NCBI RefSeq assembly: GCF_900091415.1
Contig: NZ_FMHU01000002.1
Span: forward strand, 2,728,001 to 2,792,000
Direction: 5' to 3'
From: Micromonospora inyonensis
GTDB lineage: Bacteria > Actinomycetota > Actinomycetes > Mycobacteriales > Micromonosporaceae
Length of the DNA: 64,000 bases
The translations under genes and the position numbers were made by a program. Below, in pieces: positions 52,628-62,565 of this stretch. The notes under the pieces were generated by a model that saw nothing but the letters and a program-made list of their open reading frames with translations, was not told the DNA's origin and ran no database searches. How positions within the stretch are numbered: position 1 is the first letter of the stretch; every line of letters starts with the position of its first letter.

Positions 52628-53904
52628 TATTTGACAGCCTTTCCGTCCAGGACCGTCGGCTCGCCGCGCAGGAAGGTCGCCACGATGCGACCGGGCAGCG
52701 TCATGCGGGCGTACGGGGTGTTGCGACTACGGCTGGCCAGGTCCGCCGGCTCGATCACGCGTCGGGCGGCCGGGTCGACCAGGGTGAGGTTCGCCGGCAC
52801 GCCCGCGGCCGGGTCGAGACCGTGGCCGTCCAGGCCGGCGATGCGCGCCGGGGTCCGGGACATCCGCTCGGCGATCAGGTGCCACTCCGGGCCGAGCACG
52901 TCGAGCACGATCGACAGCGCCGTCTCCAGTCCGAGCATGCCCGGCCGGGCGTACGCCCACTCGCACTCCTTGTCCTCCACCGCGTGCGGGGCGTGGTCGG
53001 TGGCAACGATGTCGATCACGCCCTCGACCAGGGCCGCCCGCAGGGCGGCGATGTCGGTGGCGGTGCGCAGCGGCGGGTTGACCTTGTAGACCGGGTCGTA
53101 CGTCTCGGCGCGGGCGTCGGTGAGCAGCAGGTGGTGCGGGGTGACCTCGGCGGTGACCCGGACTCCGCGCGCCTTGGCCTGGCGCAGCACCTCGACGCTG
53201 CCGGCCGTCGAGACGTGGCAGACGTGCAGCCGACCGCCGACGTGCTCGGTGAGCAGCACGTCCCGGGCGATGATCGCCTCCTCGGCGACCGCCGGCCAGC
53301 CGGTCAGCCCGAGCCGGGTGGAGACCTCGCCCTCGTGCATCTGGGCGCCCTCGGTGAGCCGGGGCTCCTCGGCGTGCTGGGCGATGATCCCGTCGAACGC
53401 CTTGACGTACTCCAGCGCCCGGCGCATCAGCTTCGGATCCGCGACGCAGTGCCCGTCGTCGGAGAAGATCCGCACCCGGGCCGCCGAGTCGGCCATCGCG
53501 CCCAGCTCCGCCAGGCGCTCGCCGGCCAGGCCGACGGTGACCGCGCCGATCGGCTGGACGTCGACCAGCCCGGCCTCCCGGCCGAGTCGCCAGACCTGCT
53601 CGACCACGCCGGCGGTGTCGGCGACCGGGGAGGTGTTCGCCATCGCACAGACCGCGGTGTAGCCGCCGAGGGCCGCCGCACGGGAGCCGGTCTCGACCGT
53701 CTCGGCGTCCTCCCGGCCCGGCTCGCGCAGGTGGGTGTGCAGGTCGACCAGCCCGGGAAGAGCGACGAGGCCGTCCGCGTCGAGCACGGTGGCGCCCGGC
53801 GCGGACAGGCCCCGGCCGGTCTCGGCCACGACGCCGTCGCGCACCAGCAGGTCGGTGGGGGCGCCGCCGACGACGCTGACCCCCTTGATCAGGTACGTGG
53901 TCAC
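52627..53904 (-). CDS. pyrC: Dihydroorotase
   Basis: Third step of UMP synthesis. 425 residues, class I type of the amidohydrolase superfamily: metal site [47 protein letters not shown], and the catalytic Asp in [17 protein letters not shown] start overlaps the pyrB stop (GTGA). Confidence 0.97.
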   Translation of the reverse strand: MTTYLIKGVSVVGGAPTDLLVRDGVVAETGRGLSAPGATVLDADGLVALPGLVDLHTHLREPGREDAETVETGSRAAALGGYTAVCAMANTSPVADTAGVVEQVWRLGREAGLVDVQPIGAVTVGLAGERLAELGAMADSAARVRIFSDDGHCVADPKLMRRALEYVKAFDGIIAQHAEEPRLTEGAQMHEGEVSTRLGLTGWPAVAEEAIIARDVLLTEHVGGRLHVCHVSTAGSVEVLRQAKARGVRVTAEVTPHHLLLTDARAETYDPVYKVNPPLRTATDIAALRAALVEGVIDIVATDHAPHAVEDKECEWAYARPGMLGLETALSIVLDVLGPEWHLIAERMSRTPARIAGLDGHGLDPAAGVPANLTLVDPAARRVIEPADLASRSRNTPYARMTLPGRIVATFLRGEPTVLDGKAVK

Positions 53905-54827
53905 TGGTTGTTCCCCCCGAGCAGCAGGTAGAGGACGGCCATCCGGACGGAGACCCCGTTGGTGACCTGTTCGACGATGGTGGAGCGGGGTGAGTCGGCC
54001 ACCTCGGGCGTGATCTCCATGCCCCGGTTCATCGGGCCGGGGTGCATGACGATCGCGTGCTCCGGCAGGCGGCGCATGCGGGGGCCGTCGAGGCCGTAGC
54101 GGCGGGCGTACTCGCGGGCCGAGGGGAAGTAGGAGTCGGTCATCCGCTCCCGCTGCACCCGCAGCATCATCACCACGTCCGCCCCGGGCAGCACGGCGTC
54201 GAGGTCGTACGAGACGTCGGTACCGGGTGCGAGGGCCGCCGCGATGTCCACCGGGATGAGGGTCGGCGGCCCGACCAGGGTCACCTTCGCGCCGAGGGTG
54301 GACAGCAGCAGGACGTTGGAGCGGGCCACCCGGCTGTGCAGCACGTCCCCGACCACGGCGACGTGCAGGCCGGCGATCCGACCCAGCCGGGAGCGCATCG
54401 TGTACGCGTCCAGCAGCGCCTGGGTGGGGTGCTCGTGGGTGCCGTCCCCGGCGTTGACCACACTGCCGTCGACCCAGTTCGCCAGCCGGTGCGGGGCACC
54501 GGAGGCCGGGTGGCGGACCACCACCGCGTCCGCCCCCATCGCCTGGAGGGTGAGGGCGGTGTCCTTCAGGCTCTCGCCCTTGGCGACGCTGGACCCCTTC
54601 GCCGAGAAGTTGATCACATCGGCGCTGAGCCGCTTCGCCGCGGCCTCGAAGGAGATCCGGGTCCGGGTGGAGTCCTCGTAGAAGAGGTTGACCACGGTCC
54701 GGCCACGCAGGGCCGGCAGTTTCTTGACCTCCCGACCGGCCACGGTGGCCATCTGGGCGGCGGTGTCCAGGACCAGGGTGGCGGTGGACGCGTCCAGGTC
54801 CGCGCCGGAGAGCAGGTGCCGGATCAT
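53901..54827 (-). CDS. pyrB: Aspartate carbamoyltransferase
   Basis: Commits carbamoyl phosphate to pyrimidines. 308 residues. [19 protein letters not shown] (the STRTR loop intact, unlike argF here), [15 protein letters not shown], the [16 protein letters not shown] aspartate-side loop, and [14 protein letters not shown] overlaps the pyrR stop (ATGA). No regulatory chain (pyrI) is nearby. Confidence 0.98.
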   Translation of the reverse strand: MIRHLLSGADLDASTATLVLDTAAQMATVAGREVKKLPALRGRTVVNLFYEDSTRTRISFEAAAKRLSADVINFSAKGSSVAKGESLKDTALTLQAMGADAVVVRHPASGAPHRLANWVDGSVVNAGDGTHEHPTQALLDAYTMRSRLGRIAGLHVAVVGDVLHSRVARSNVLLLSTLGAKVTLVGPPTLIPVDIAAALAPGTDVSYDLDAVLPGADVVMMLRVQRERMTDSYFPSAREYARRYGLDGPRMRRLPEHAIVMHPGPMNRGMEITPEVADSPRSTIVEQVTNGVSVRMAVLYLLLGGNNQ

Positions 54828-55408
54828 GAGGGGGTACCCCCGTAGAGCTTGACCTCGTCGGTGCCGTCCACCTCGGCGAGGGTGACCCGCACGCTCTCGG
54901 CGAGCGCGGTCGGGATGTTCTTGCCGACGTAGTCGGCCCGGATGGGCAGTTCCCGGTGTCCCCGGTCGACCAGGACGGCGAGTTGCACGGAGGCGGGGCG
55001 GCCGACGTCGTTGAGCGCGTCCAGGGCGGCCCGGACGGTGCGGCCGGAGAAGAGCACGTCGTCGACGAGGACGACCCGCTTGCCGTCGATGCCGCCGGGC
55101 GGCACCTCGGTCGGGCCGACCGCCCGGACGGCGTGCCGGCGCAGGTCGTCGCGGTAGAGGGTGATGTCGAGCACACCGACCGGTACAGCGACGTCCTCGA
55201 AGGCGCTGATCCGGGCGGCGAGCCGGCGGGCCAACGGCGCTCCCCGGGTCGGGATGCCGAGCAGGACGGTGTCGGCGGCGCCCTGGGTCTTCTCCAGGAT
55301 CTGGTGGGCGATGCGGTCGACCACGCGCTGCACGTCAGCGCTGGCGAGGATCACCTTTACCGAGGGTTGCCTCGGCACCGGGGATCGGGCAGCCGACGGG
55401 TAGGCCAC
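54824..55408 (-). CDS. pyrR: Pyrimidine operon regulator / uracil phosphoribosyltransferase PyrR
   Basis: 194 residues. RNA-binding regulator with a phosphoribosyltransferase fold: [23 protein letters not shown], and the PRPP loop [21 protein letters not shown]-bound PyrR binds the leader of its own operon. The GTG at 55408 has AAGGAGGT 5 bases upstream; that site lies in the predicted PyrR-binding hairpin. First gene of the pyr operon, divergent from bldD. Confidence 0.97.
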   Translation of the reverse strand: MAYPSAARSPVPRQPSVKVILASADVQRVVDRIAHQILEKTQGAADTVLLGIPTRGAPLARRLAARISAFEDVAVPVGVLDITLYRDDLRRHAVRAVGPTEVPPGGIDGKRVVLVDDVLFSGRTVRAALDALNDVGRPASVQLAVLVDRGHRELPIRADYVGKNIPTALAESVRVTLAEVDGTDEVKLYGGTPS

Positions 55409-55414
55409 GGCGGA

Positions 55415-55450
55415 CCTCCTTCCCCGCCTCACGGGACGGGTCGTTAAAGG
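55415..55450 (-). promoter_or_regulatory. PyrR-binding RNA hairpin over the pyrR ribosome site
   Basis: Minus-strand RNA: CCTT (55450-55447) pairs with AAGG (55421-55418), CCCG (55440-55437) with CGGG (55426-55423), leaving the loop TCCCGTGAGG, which fits the PyrR-loop consensus UCCnGnGAGG. The closing AAGG is part of the AAGGAGGT ribosome site, so binding should block translation, as described for mycobacteria. A -10-like TAACGT (55510-55505) would start the transcript about 50 bases upstream. Confidence 0.75.
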
Positions 55451-55460
55451 ACGTCTGACT

Positions 55461-55495
55461 CCCCCGACACCGGCCGCGAACGGCCCCGGCGGGGG
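55461..55495 (-). other. Large hairpin in the pyrR leader
   Basis: CCCCCG/CGGGGG outer arms and GGCCG/CGGCC inner arms, with a TTCG tetraloop on the minus strand. It sits between the presumed start and the PyrR element. Possible RNA stabiliser or attenuator part. Confidence 0.5.
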
Positions 55496-55613
55496 CTTCA
55501 GGCCACGTTACCAGTGGTCACCGCTGCCCCGGTCGGGCGGCTGCTGATTGGCAGATCAGTCCCGAAATATGGATGGATCGCCCCCGCGTTGCGAACAGGT
55601 GGGTCACGAGCAC

Positions 55614-55642
55614 TTGACCACGTGTCGCAATCCCCGTACCGT
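55614..55642 (+). promoter_or_regulatory. bldD promoter with candidate autoregulatory site
   Basis: TTGACC (55614-55619) and TACCGT (55637-55642), 17 bases apart. The -35 is part of GTCA-N8-TGAC (55603-55618), a partly palindromic arrangement that could be a BldD operator, since BldD represses its own gene in Streptomyces. The match to the known BldD box is loose. Confidence 0.5.
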
Positions 55643-55695
55643 CACGCTCCGTAGCGATAGCTGGGAGAACCCCGAGCAGCACTGGGAGTGTCCGA

Positions 55696-56184
55696 ATGCC
55701 CTCTGAATACGCCAAGTCGCTGGGCGCCCGCCTGCGCTCCATCCGCCAGCAGCAGGGCCTGTCCCTGCAGGGCGTGGAGGAGAAGTCCAACGGCCGGTGG
55801 AAGGCCGTCGTGGTCGGGTCGTACGAGCGTGGTGACCGGGCCGTCACCGTGTCCCGCCTGGCGGAGCTGGCCGACTTCTACCGCGTACCCGTCTCCGAGC
55901 TGCTGCCCGACGGCAGCGGCGTCCGGCACGAGCCGACCAGCAAGATCGTGCTGGACCTGGAGCGGCTCTACGACGAGGCGTCGGAGGAGCTGGCGTACGT
56001 GGCCCGGTACGCCCGCGCCATCCAGCAGCAGCGCGGTGACTACAACGGCCGCGTGCTCTCGATCCGCGCCGACGACCTGCGGGCCCTGGCCATCGTCTAC
56101 GATGCCTCGCCCTCCGGGCTGATCGAGCGGCTCAACGAGCACGGTGTGCTGGTCGCCGACCCCCGGGCGTTCTTCGCGTCCTGA
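55696..56184 (+). CDS. bldD: Developmental master regulator BldD
   Basis: 162 residues. N-terminal XRE-type helix-turn-helix (residues 1-75: LGARLRSIRQQQGLSLQGVE, then GSYERGDRAVTVSRLAELA). The C-terminal domain has the c-di-GMP signature RGD-x8-RxxD: RGDYNGRVLSIRADD. In Streptomyces, tetrameric c-di-GMP glues two BldD chains together to repress sporulation genes. ATG with GGGAG 8 bases upstream. Next to pyrR as in Streptomyces. A very strong terminator follows. Confidence 0.97.
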   Translation: MPSEYAKSLGARLRSIRQQQGLSLQGVEEKSNGRWKAVVVGSYERGDRAVTVSRLAELADFYRVPVSELLPDGSGVRHEPTSKIVLDLERLYDEASEELAYVARYARAIQQQRGDYNGRVLSIRADDLRALAIVYDASPSGLIERLNEHGVLVADPRAFFAS

Positions 56185-56194
56185 CAACCGCATC

Positions 56195-56238
56195 GTGCCC
56201 GAGGGGCCCGCGCCGGTCGGCGCGGGCCCCTCGGGCAC
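56195..56238. terminator. Perfect 20-base-pair hairpin between bldD and nusB
   Basis: Arms 56195-56214 and 56219-56238 are perfectly complementary around the loop GGTC. It lies 10 bases beyond the bldD stop and 58 bases from the convergent nusB stop, suited to both directions. No T-run. Confidence 0.8.
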
Positions 56239-56296
56239 GTACGGTGTGCGCGACGCCCCGGCGAAACGGCGCGGCGCGGACGGGCTGCCGCGCGGT

Positions 56297-56731
56297 TCAG
56301 CGGCTGGCGTAGTCGGCGATCCGGCCGAGGATGCCGTTGAGGAAGCGCGGCGAGTCGTCGGTCGACATCTGTCGGGCCAGCTCGACGGCCTCGCTGATGG
56401 CCACCGCGTCGTCGATGTCGTCGTGGTAGAGCAGCTCGCAGACGGCGATCCGGGCGAGGTTGCGATCGATCACCGGCATCCGCTCCAGCGTCCACCCCTC
56501 GGCGTAGCTGGCGATCAGCTCGTCGATCCGGTCGAGGTGCGCCGCCACCCCCTCGACCAGGCTGACGGCGTAGCCGAGGTGCTCCGGGCGGGGCTTCTCG
56601 ATCCGCTCGATGTAGCCGGCGAGCACCTCCACCGGCGGCCGGCCACGCAGGTCGGCCTCGTAGAGCACGTCCAGTGCCCGCTTACGCGCCTTCCGGCGCG
56701 CGGGCATCTGCTGCTTGGGAGCCTCGGCCAT
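56297..56731 (-). CDS. nusB: Transcription antitermination factor NusB
   Basis: 144 residues. RKARKRALDVLYEADLRGRP, VEGVAAHLDRIDELIASYAEGW, MPVIDRNLARIAVCELL and the closing DDSPRFLNGILGRIADY are the NusB pattern. Aids rRNA transcription with NusE/S10. The ATG shares one base with the efp stop (TGATG). Confidence 0.97.
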   Translation of the reverse strand: MAEAPKQQMPARRKARKRALDVLYEADLRGRPPVEVLAGYIERIEKPRPEHLGYAVSLVEGVAAHLDRIDELIASYAEGWTLERMPVIDRNLARIAVCELLYHDDIDDAVAISEAVELARQMSTDDSPRFLNGILGRIADYASR

Positions 56732-57288
56732 CAGGCGCGGCCGAGGTAACGGCCGTCTCGGGTGTCCACCTTGATCTTCTCGCCGGTGGTGATGAAGAGC
56801 GGCACCTGCACGGTCGCGCCGGTCTCGACGGTGGCCGGCTTGTTGCCGCCGGTGGAGCGGTCGCCCTGCAGGCCCGGCTCGGTGTAGGTGACCTCGAGCA
56901 CGACGCTGGTCGCCAGCTCGACGTAGAGCGGCACACCCTCGTGGGTGGCCACGATCGCCTCCGCCTCGGGGAGGAGGTAGTTCGCCGCGTCGCCCACGGT
57001 CGCACCGGGGACGGTGATCTGGTCGAACGTCTCCAGGTCCATGAAGACGTAGTCCTCGCCGTCGGCGTAGAGGTACTGCATGGTGCGCTTGTCGACGGTC
57101 GCGGTCTCGACCTTGGTGCCCGCGTTGAAGGTCTTGTCGACGACCTTGCCGGAGAGCACGTTCTTCAGCGTGGTGCGGACGAAGGCCCCGCCCTTGCCGG
57201 GCTTGACGTGCTGGAACTCCACGACAGCCCAGAGCCCCCCGTCGAGGTTGAGTACCAGGCCGTTCTTGAGGTCGTTGGTGGTGGCCAT
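56731..57288 (-). CDS. efp: Elongation factor P
   Basis: Rescues ribosomes stalled at polyproline. 185 residues, three beta-barrel domains. The loop that contacts the P-site tRNA reads [12 protein letters not shown], with Lys32 at the tip, the site modified in some bacteria; the actinobacterial loop is usually unmodified. C-terminal [19 protein letters not shown] at 57288 with GGCAGGAA upstream. A TAGACT -10-like box lies near 57330 on the minus strand. Confidence 0.97.
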   Translation of the reverse strand: MATTNDLKNGLVLNLDGGLWAVVEFQHVKPGKGGAFVRTTLKNVLSGKVVDKTFNAGTKVETATVDKRTMQYLYADGEDYVFMDLETFDQITVPGATVGDAANYLLPEAEAIVATHEGVPLYVELATSVVLEVTYTEPGLQGDRSTGGNKPATVETGATVQVPLFITTGEKIKVDTRDGRYLGRA

Positions 57289-57661
57289 TTCCTGCCTTGA
57301 TCATCAATTGGCGGACGGACCTGGCAAGTCTACTAGCTGCGCCGGAGAGCGCCCGTCGCCGTCCGGGCCGATCCGTCGACGCGGTCCGCTCCCCTCGCGG
57401 CCGGTCACTCTCCGGCGTCGACAACGCCCCGTCGATGTCACCGGGTCGACGCTGGCTCTGCACCCCGGCACGCGACAACCACGCGGAGTGAGGGGCCCAG
57501 CCATCGGCTTCCTCGCGCACGCGGACAAGATCCCAGCTCAGCGCGGTGCGTCCGTGGGTGCAGAGCAAAGGACGGCAGGGCCAGGTCGGACCCGAGGCGA
57601 ACGACAACCCACCGTGACGACGGCCTCGCAGACACTCAGCGTGACCGTTCGGCGATGGCGT
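57289..57661. other. Intergenic region between aroQ and efp
   Basis: 373 bases without a convincing gene. In Streptomyces a peptidase gene often lies at this place; no remnant of one was recognised. It contains a TAGACT -10-like box for efp and a few short, weakly supported frames. Confidence 0.6.
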
Positions 57662-58093
57662 TCAGCCGGAAAGCGTGGCCAGGTGGTGCAGCGCCAGGCG
57701 GTAACCGTCCAGGCCCAGGCCGCAGATCACCCCGGTCGCCACCGCCGAGACCACCGAGTGGTGCCGGAACTCCTCCCGGGCGTGGATGTTGGAGATGTGC
57801 ACCTCGACCAGCGGCCCGCGCAGCATCGCGCAGGCATCCCGCACCGCGATCGAGTAGTGCGACCAGGCCGCCGGGTTGAGCACCACCGCGGCACCCTCGT
57901 CGGCGGCGTCGTGCAGCCAACCGATCAGCTCGTGCTCGGCGTCGGTCTGCCGCACCGTCACCTCCAGCCCGAGGTCGGCGCCGGTGCGTTCGCAGAGCGC
58001 CACCAGGTCGGCGTAGCCGGTCGCGCCGTAGACGTCGACCTGCCGGGTACCCAGCCGACCCAGGTTCACCCCGTTCAGCACGTACACCCTCAC
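57662..58093 (-). CDS. aroQ: 3-dehydroquinate dehydratase, type II
   Basis: Third shikimate step. 143 residues, dodecameric type II enzyme: [21 protein letters not shown] with the catalytic Tyr, [17 protein letters not shown], and [18 protein letters not shown] with the catalytic His. GTG start overlaps the aroB stop (GTGA). Confidence 0.96.
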   Translation of the reverse strand: MRVYVLNGVNLGRLGTRQVDVYGATGYADLVALCERTGADLGLEVTVRQTDAEHELIGWLHDAADEGAAVVLNPAAWSHYSIAVRDACAMLRGPLVEVHISNIHAREEFRHHSVVSAVATGVICGLGLDGYRLALHHLATLSG

Positions 58094-59169
58094 GCCGCCA
58101 CCCCCTCGCGGAAGGCCGCGTGCAGCAGCTCGTCGTCCGGATCCTCGAGGATCGCCGGGCGGGCCAGTCCGTCGAGCACCACGAACCGCAGCCGGGATCC
58201 GCGCGCCTTCTTGTCCACCCGCATCGTGGCGAGCAGGTCCGGCCACGCCGCCGCCGGGTAGCGCGTCGGCAGGCCAAGGGCCGTCACGACCGTGCGGTGC
58301 CGCTCGGCGGTCGCCGCGTCCAGCCGACCGGCCAGCCGACCGAGCGTGCCGGCGTAGACCAGCCCGACCGAGACGGCGTGCCCGTGCCGCCAGCGGTAGC
58401 CCTCCACCTTCTCGATGGCATGGGCCAGGGTGTGGCCGTAGTTGAGCACCTCCCGGACGCCCGACTCGCGCAGGTCACCGGAGACCACGTCGGCCTTGAC
58501 CCGGATCGCCCGCTCGATCAGCTCACGGGTCACCGCGCCGGCCGGGTCGGTCGCCGCGGCCGGATCCCGCAGGATCAGGTCCAGGATCACCGGGTCGGCG
58601 ATGAAACCGCACTTGACCACCTCGGCGAGCCCGGCGGTCAGGTCGACGGCGGGGAGCGTGTCCAGCACGGTCAGGTCACAGAGAACGCCGGCCGGCGGGT
58701 GGAACGCGCCGACCAGGTTCTTGCCGGCAGCGGTGTTGATCCCGGTCTTACCGCCCACCGCCGCGTCGACCATCCCGAGCAACGAGGTCGCCACCGGCAC
58801 CCAGCGCACCCCGCGCAGCCAACTCGCGGCGACGAACCCGGCCAGGTCGGTCACCGCGCCGCCGCCCACCCCGACCACCGCGTCGTTGCGGGTGACGTTC
58901 GCCGCTCCCAGCCGGTCCCAGCAGTGGGCGGCCACGTCGATCTGCTTGCCGGCCTCGGCGTCCGGCACCTCCATCGGCAGGGGCTCCACGCCGGCCGCCC
59001 GCAGCCGGTCGCCGAGCGCGTCGGCCAACTGTCGCAGCGGCCGGGCGTACAGCACCGCCGCGCGGGTCACGCCGGGAAGCAGGCCGGGCAGCGCCTCCCA
59101 CAGGCCGCGTCCCACGAGTACGTCGTACGGGCGCTCGCCGCCGACCGGGATCCGGGTCATCTCGTCCAT
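58090..59169 (-). CDS. aroB: 3-dehydroquinate synthase
   Basis: Second shikimate step, NAD-dependent. 359 residues. [66 protein letters not shown], and the zinc site [12 protein letters not shown] and [10 protein letters not shown]. The start at ATG 59169 follows a TAGGCT -10-like box by only 8 bases, so translation may be leaderless; an ATG three codons later is possible. Confidence 0.96.
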   Translation of the reverse strand: MDEMTRIPVGGERPYDVLVGRGLWEALPGLLPGVTRAAVLYARPLRQLADALGDRLRAAGVEPLPMEVPDAEAGKQIDVAAHCWDRLGAANVTRNDAVVGVGGGAVTDLAGFVAASWLRGVRWVPVATSLLGMVDAAVGGKTGINTAAGKNLVGAFHPPAGVLCDLTVLDTLPAVDLTAGLAEVVKCGFIADPVILDLILRDPAAATDPAGAVTRELIERAIRVKADVVSGDLRESGVREVLNYGHTLAHAIEKVEGYRWRHGHAVSVGLVYAGTLGRLAGRLDAATAERHRTVVTALGLPTRYPAAAWPDLLATMRVDKKARGSRLRFVVLDGLARPAILEDPDDELLHAAFREGVAA

Positions 59170-59309
59170 CGCTGCGGAGCCTAGCCGAGCGGCGGTCCGA
59201 TCCGGCCCGACCGTCCACCTGGTGACCGCATACCGGACAACGGCGTTTAACCCGAGAGGGACCGGGCAGGGCCCGAGCCGGTCCGAATCGACGACGGTGG
59301 AGGTCCCGC

Positions 59310-59825
59310 ATGGCAACCCGCACGATCGAGGACGCCGACATCCGGCTTCCCGCCATCCTGCTCGGGGTCGGACTGGGCGGGTTCTTCGACGGCATCCTGC
59401 TGCACCAGGTGCTCCAGTGGCACCACATGCTCAGCGCCACCGGCAGCGACAACGCCGGCATCCGGGAGTACCCGGTGGACACCGTCCCCGGCCTGCGGAT
59501 GAACACCCTCTGGGACGGGATCTTCCACGTGGTGACCTGGGTGGCGGTGCTGGCCGGTCTGGCCCTGCTGCACGCCCGGGTGACCCGCTCCCGGAGCCGG
59601 CTGTGGCGCTCCCCCACCCTCTGGGGCTGGGCGCTGGTCGGCTGGGGACTGTTCAACCTGGTGGAGGGGGTCGTCGACCACCACCTGCTCGGCATCCACC
59701 ACGTCCGGGAGGGCGCGCACCGGCTCTGGTGGGACCTCGGCTTCCTCGCGCTCGGCGCGGTCCTGGTCGCCGGCGGCTGGCTGCTCCAGCGCGGTGGCGA
59801 CGGGTCGCGGGGCGACCTGCCGTGA
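59310..59825 (+). CDS. DUF2243 membrane protein
   Basis: 171 residues with four membrane helices. The DUF2243 signature is present: GVGLGGFFDGILLHQVLQWHH, the WDGIFHVVTWVAVLAG helix, and LVEGVVDHHLLGIHHVRE. The many conserved His suggest metal or heme contact. Function unknown. ATG has GGAGGT 6 bases upstream. Its stop overlaps the following caa3_CtaG gene, so the two form a pair. Confidence 0.9.
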   Translation: MATRTIEDADIRLPAILLGVGLGGFFDGILLHQVLQWHHMLSATGSDNAGIREYPVDTVPGLRMNTLWDGIFHVVTWVAVLAGLALLHARVTRSRSRLWRSPTLWGWALVGWGLFNLVEGVVDHHLLGIHHVREGAHRLWWDLGFLALGAVLVAGGWLLQRGGDGSRGDLP

Positions 59826-60637
59826 ACGTCCTGGCCCATGCCGACGGACACACCGCACCGCCCGGCGTGGACCCGACGCTGGTCGTACCGCTGCTGCTGG
59901 TCGGGGTCTACCTGGCCGGAGTGGTCCGGCAACACCGCGCCGGCCGGGCCTGGAGCACCTGGCGGACCACGGCGTTCGGGACCGGGACGCTGCTGCTCGG
60001 CGTCGGCCTGGCCGTGCCCGCGCACGACCTCGTCGGGCACATGTGGCAGCACCTGCTGCTCGGCATGCTCGCGCCACTGGGGCTGGTGCTCGGGGCCCCC
60101 GGGACGCTGGCCCTGCGCGTCGTCGACCGGTCCGTCGGGCGGGCCGCGATCCGCTGGCTGGGCCACCCACTCCCCCGGCTACTCGCCCACCCGGCCACCG
60201 GTCTGCTGCTCACCGTCGGTGGACTCTGGGTGCTCTACCTGACCCCGCTCTACCGGGCGAGCCTCGACCAACCGGCGGTGCACCACCTGCTCCAGTTGCA
60301 CTTCCTGCTCAGCGGATACCTCTTCGCCTGGTCGATCGCCGGCCCGGACCCGGGCCCCCACCGTCCCCGGGTGCCGGTGCGCCTGGTCGTGGTCGGGTTC
60401 GCGGTCGCCGGGCACGCCGCCCTCGCCCAACTCCTCTACGCCGGGCTGCTGGTCGACGTCCCGGCCTCCGCCGCCCAGCTGCGGGCCGGTGCGACGGTCA
60501 TGTACTACGGCGGCGACCTGGCCGAGATCCTGCTGGCGCTGGCGCTGCTGGCCACCTGGCGACCGGAGGCGCGACCCGCCCGCCGGCCCCGCCCGGCGAC
60601 GGCGGTGCCGGGCGAGCCGGCCGGCACCCACCCGTAG
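59822..60637 (+). CDS. Cytochrome c oxidase assembly factor CtaG-type
   Basis: 271 residues, about seven membrane helices. Family marks: AHDLVGHMWQHLLLGMLAPLG with conserved His/Met, LTPLYRASLDQPAVHHLLQL, FLLSGYLFAWSIAGPDP, and GGDLAEILLALALLATW. caa3_CtaG proteins are linked to copper delivery to oxidase. GTG overlaps the DUF2243 stop (GTGA). These two genes are commonly adjacent in actinobacteria. Confidence 0.9.
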   Translation: MNVLAHADGHTAPPGVDPTLVVPLLLVGVYLAGVVRQHRAGRAWSTWRTTAFGTGTLLLGVGLAVPAHDLVGHMWQHLLLGMLAPLGLVLGAPGTLALRVVDRSVGRAAIRWLGHPLPRLLAHPATGLLLTVGGLWVLYLTPLYRASLDQPAVHHLLQLHFLLSGYLFAWSIAGPDPGPHRPRVPVRLVVVGFAVAGHAALAQLLYAGLLVDVPASAAQLRAGATVMYYGGDLAEILLALALLATWRPEARPARRPRPATAVPGEPAGTHP

Positions 60638-60644
60638 GGGTGGG
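60627..60644. terminator. Hairpin overlapping the CtaG stop codon
   Basis: CCCACCC (60627-60633) and GGGTGGG (60638-60644) pair around GTAG, which holds the stop codon. Convergent aroK ends 7 bases later. Confidence 0.45.
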
Positions 60645-60650
60645 CGGTCG

Positions 60651-61163
60651 TCAGCGGTCGAGCAGCGTCAGCACCTCGGTGACGATGTCGGCAGGGTCAC
60701 GCCCGTCGGTGACCACCGTGGCGGTCGCCACCTCCTGGTAGAACGGGCGGCGCTGGTCCAGCAGGTACCGCAGCGTCGCCCTCGGGTTGAGCGCCAGCAG
60801 CGGCCGGCCGACGCCCAGGTCGACCCGCTTGATCGCGTCGGTCAGCTCGACGCTGAGATACACCACGGTGTGCCCGACCAGTTCGGCGCGGTTCTCCTCG
60901 GCCAGGACCGCACCACCGCCGAGGGCGAGCACGCCGGGGCAGGACGCCAGCGCCGCCGCCACCGCCGCCCGCTCGAGGGCACGGAAGTGCGCCTCTCCCT
61001 CGTCGACGAAGATCTCCGGGATCGGCTTGCCGGCCATCCGCTCGATGTCCTCGTCCGTGTCGCGGAACTCCACCCCCAGCGCGCCGGCGAGTGCCCGCCC
61101 GACGGTGGTCTTACCCGCGCCCGGGGCCCCCACCAGCACGCAGACCGGCCGGTTCACCGTCAT
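60651..61163 (-). CDS. aroK: Shikimate kinase
   Basis: Fifth shikimate step. 170 residues. P-loop [14 protein letters not shown] near residue 12; [11 protein letters not shown] for shikimate binding; [17 protein letters not shown]; lid [12 protein letters not shown] overlaps the aroC stop (ATGA). Separated from aroB by the two membrane genes on the other strand. Confidence 0.97.
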   Translation of the reverse strand: MTVNRPVCVLVGAPGAGKTTVGRALAGALGVEFRDTDEDIERMAGKPIPEIFVDEGEAHFRALERAAVAAALASCPGVLALGGGAVLAEENRAELVGHTVVYLSVELTDAIKRVDLGVGRPLLALNPRATLRYLLDQRRPFYQEVATATVVTDGRDPADIVTEVLTLLDR

Positions 61164-62338
61164 CTGATCACCAGGGCGTCGAGGTAACCGGCGAGGTTGC
61201 GGCGGATCTCGGCCACCGAGTCGCCGCCGAACTTCTCCAGGGTGGCCTCGGCGAGCACCAGGGCCACCATGGCCTCGGCGACCACCGCCGCGGCCGGTAC
61301 GGCACAGACGTCCGACCGCTGGTTGATCGCGGTGGCCGGCTCGCCGGTGGTCACGTCCACCGTGGCGAGGGCCCGGTTCAGCGAGGAGATCGGCTTCATC
61401 GCGGCCCGCACCCGCAGCGGCTCACCGGTGGTGATGCCGCCCTCCAGGCCACCGGCCCGGTCGGTCACCCGGCGCACCCCGGTCGCGGTCGGCACCATCT
61501 CGTCGTGCGCCTCGGAGCCCCGGGAGCGCGCCTGCTGCCACCCGTCGCCGATCTCGACGCCCTTGATCGCCTGGATCGACATCAGCGCGGTGGCCAGCCG
61601 GGCGTCGAGCTTGCGGTCCCACTGCACGTGGCTGCCGAGACCCGGTGGCACCCCGTACGCCAGCACCTCGACCACGCCCCCGAGCGTGTCGGCGGCCTTC
61701 TTCGCGGCGTCGACCTCGGCGACCATCCGGGCGCTCGCCTCCGGGTCGAGGCAGCGCAGCGGGTCGGCGTCGATCCGCGCGGCGTCCTCCGGCCGGGGAC
61801 GCAGCCCCGGCGCGGCCGCGACCGGGCCCAGCTCCACCACGTGCGAGACGATCTCGACGCCCAGGGTCTGCTTCACCAGGGCCTTGGCGACGGTACCGAC
61901 GGCGACCCGGGCGGCGGTCTCCCGGGCGCTGGCGCGTTCCAGGATCGGCCGGGCGTCGGTGTGCCCGTACTTCTGCATGCCGGCCAGGTCGGCGTGACCG
62001 GGACGGGGGCGGGTCAGCGGCGCGTTGCGTGCCTGCCCGGCCAGTTCCTCGGCGTCGACCGGGTCGGCGGCCATCACGGTGCGCCACTTGGGCCACTCCG
62101 AGTTGCCGACCCGGATGGCCACCGGGCTGCCGATGGTCACGCCGTGCCGGAGCCCCCCGATGATCTCGATCTCGTCCTGCTCGAACGCCATCCGCGCGCC
62201 CCGGCCGTAGCCGAGTCGACGGCGGGCCAGCTCGGCGGAGATGTCCCCGGTGGTGACCTCCACCCCGGCGGGGACGCCCTCCAGGAGCGCGACCAGGGCG
62301 GGACCGTGCGATTCACCTGCAGTCAACCAGCGCAACAC
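61160..62338 (-). CDS. aroC: Chorismate synthase
   Basis: Makes chorismate with reduced FMN. 392 residues. [84 protein letters not shown] are all present. GTG at 62338. A CAGACT box ends 7 bases before it and no ribosome site is seen, so the message may be leaderless. Its flavin need links it to the rib operon. Confidence 0.97.
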   Translation of the reverse strand: MLRWLTAGESHGPALVALLEGVPAGVEVTTGDISAELARRRLGYGRGARMAFEQDEIEIIGGLRHGVTIGSPVAIRVGNSEWPKWRTVMAADPVDAEELAGQARNAPLTRPRPGHADLAGMQKYGHTDARPILERASARETAARVAVGTVAKALVKQTLGVEIVSHVVELGPVAAAPGLRPRPEDAARIDADPLRCLDPEASARMVAEVDAAKKAADTLGGVVEVLAYGVPPGLGSHVQWDRKLDARLATALMSIQAIKGVEIGDGWQQARSRGSEAHDEMVPTATGVRRVTDRAGGLEGGITTGEPLRVRAAMKPISSLNRALATVDVTTGEPATAINQRSDVCAVPAAAVVAEAMVALVLAEATLEKFGGDSVAEIRRNLAGYLDALVIR

Positions 62339-62565
62339 CGGACCAGTCTGGCACGCCCCGCACCCGTCGCCCCGCACCGGCCACCGCGTCCCGCCCTGCG
62401 GACCACCGGAGTCACGAGAGGCGACGCGACGGGTCCGGCCCTCTGCGGTCCCGCCGGTCGAAAGCACGGTTCGAGTCAGCCTGGAGGAGCGCTCGTACCC
62501 GCTGGCCTAGCGTCGGGCCCGAACGACACCGGGGCCGGGCGACGGGCCCGGGGAACGGACGTGAC

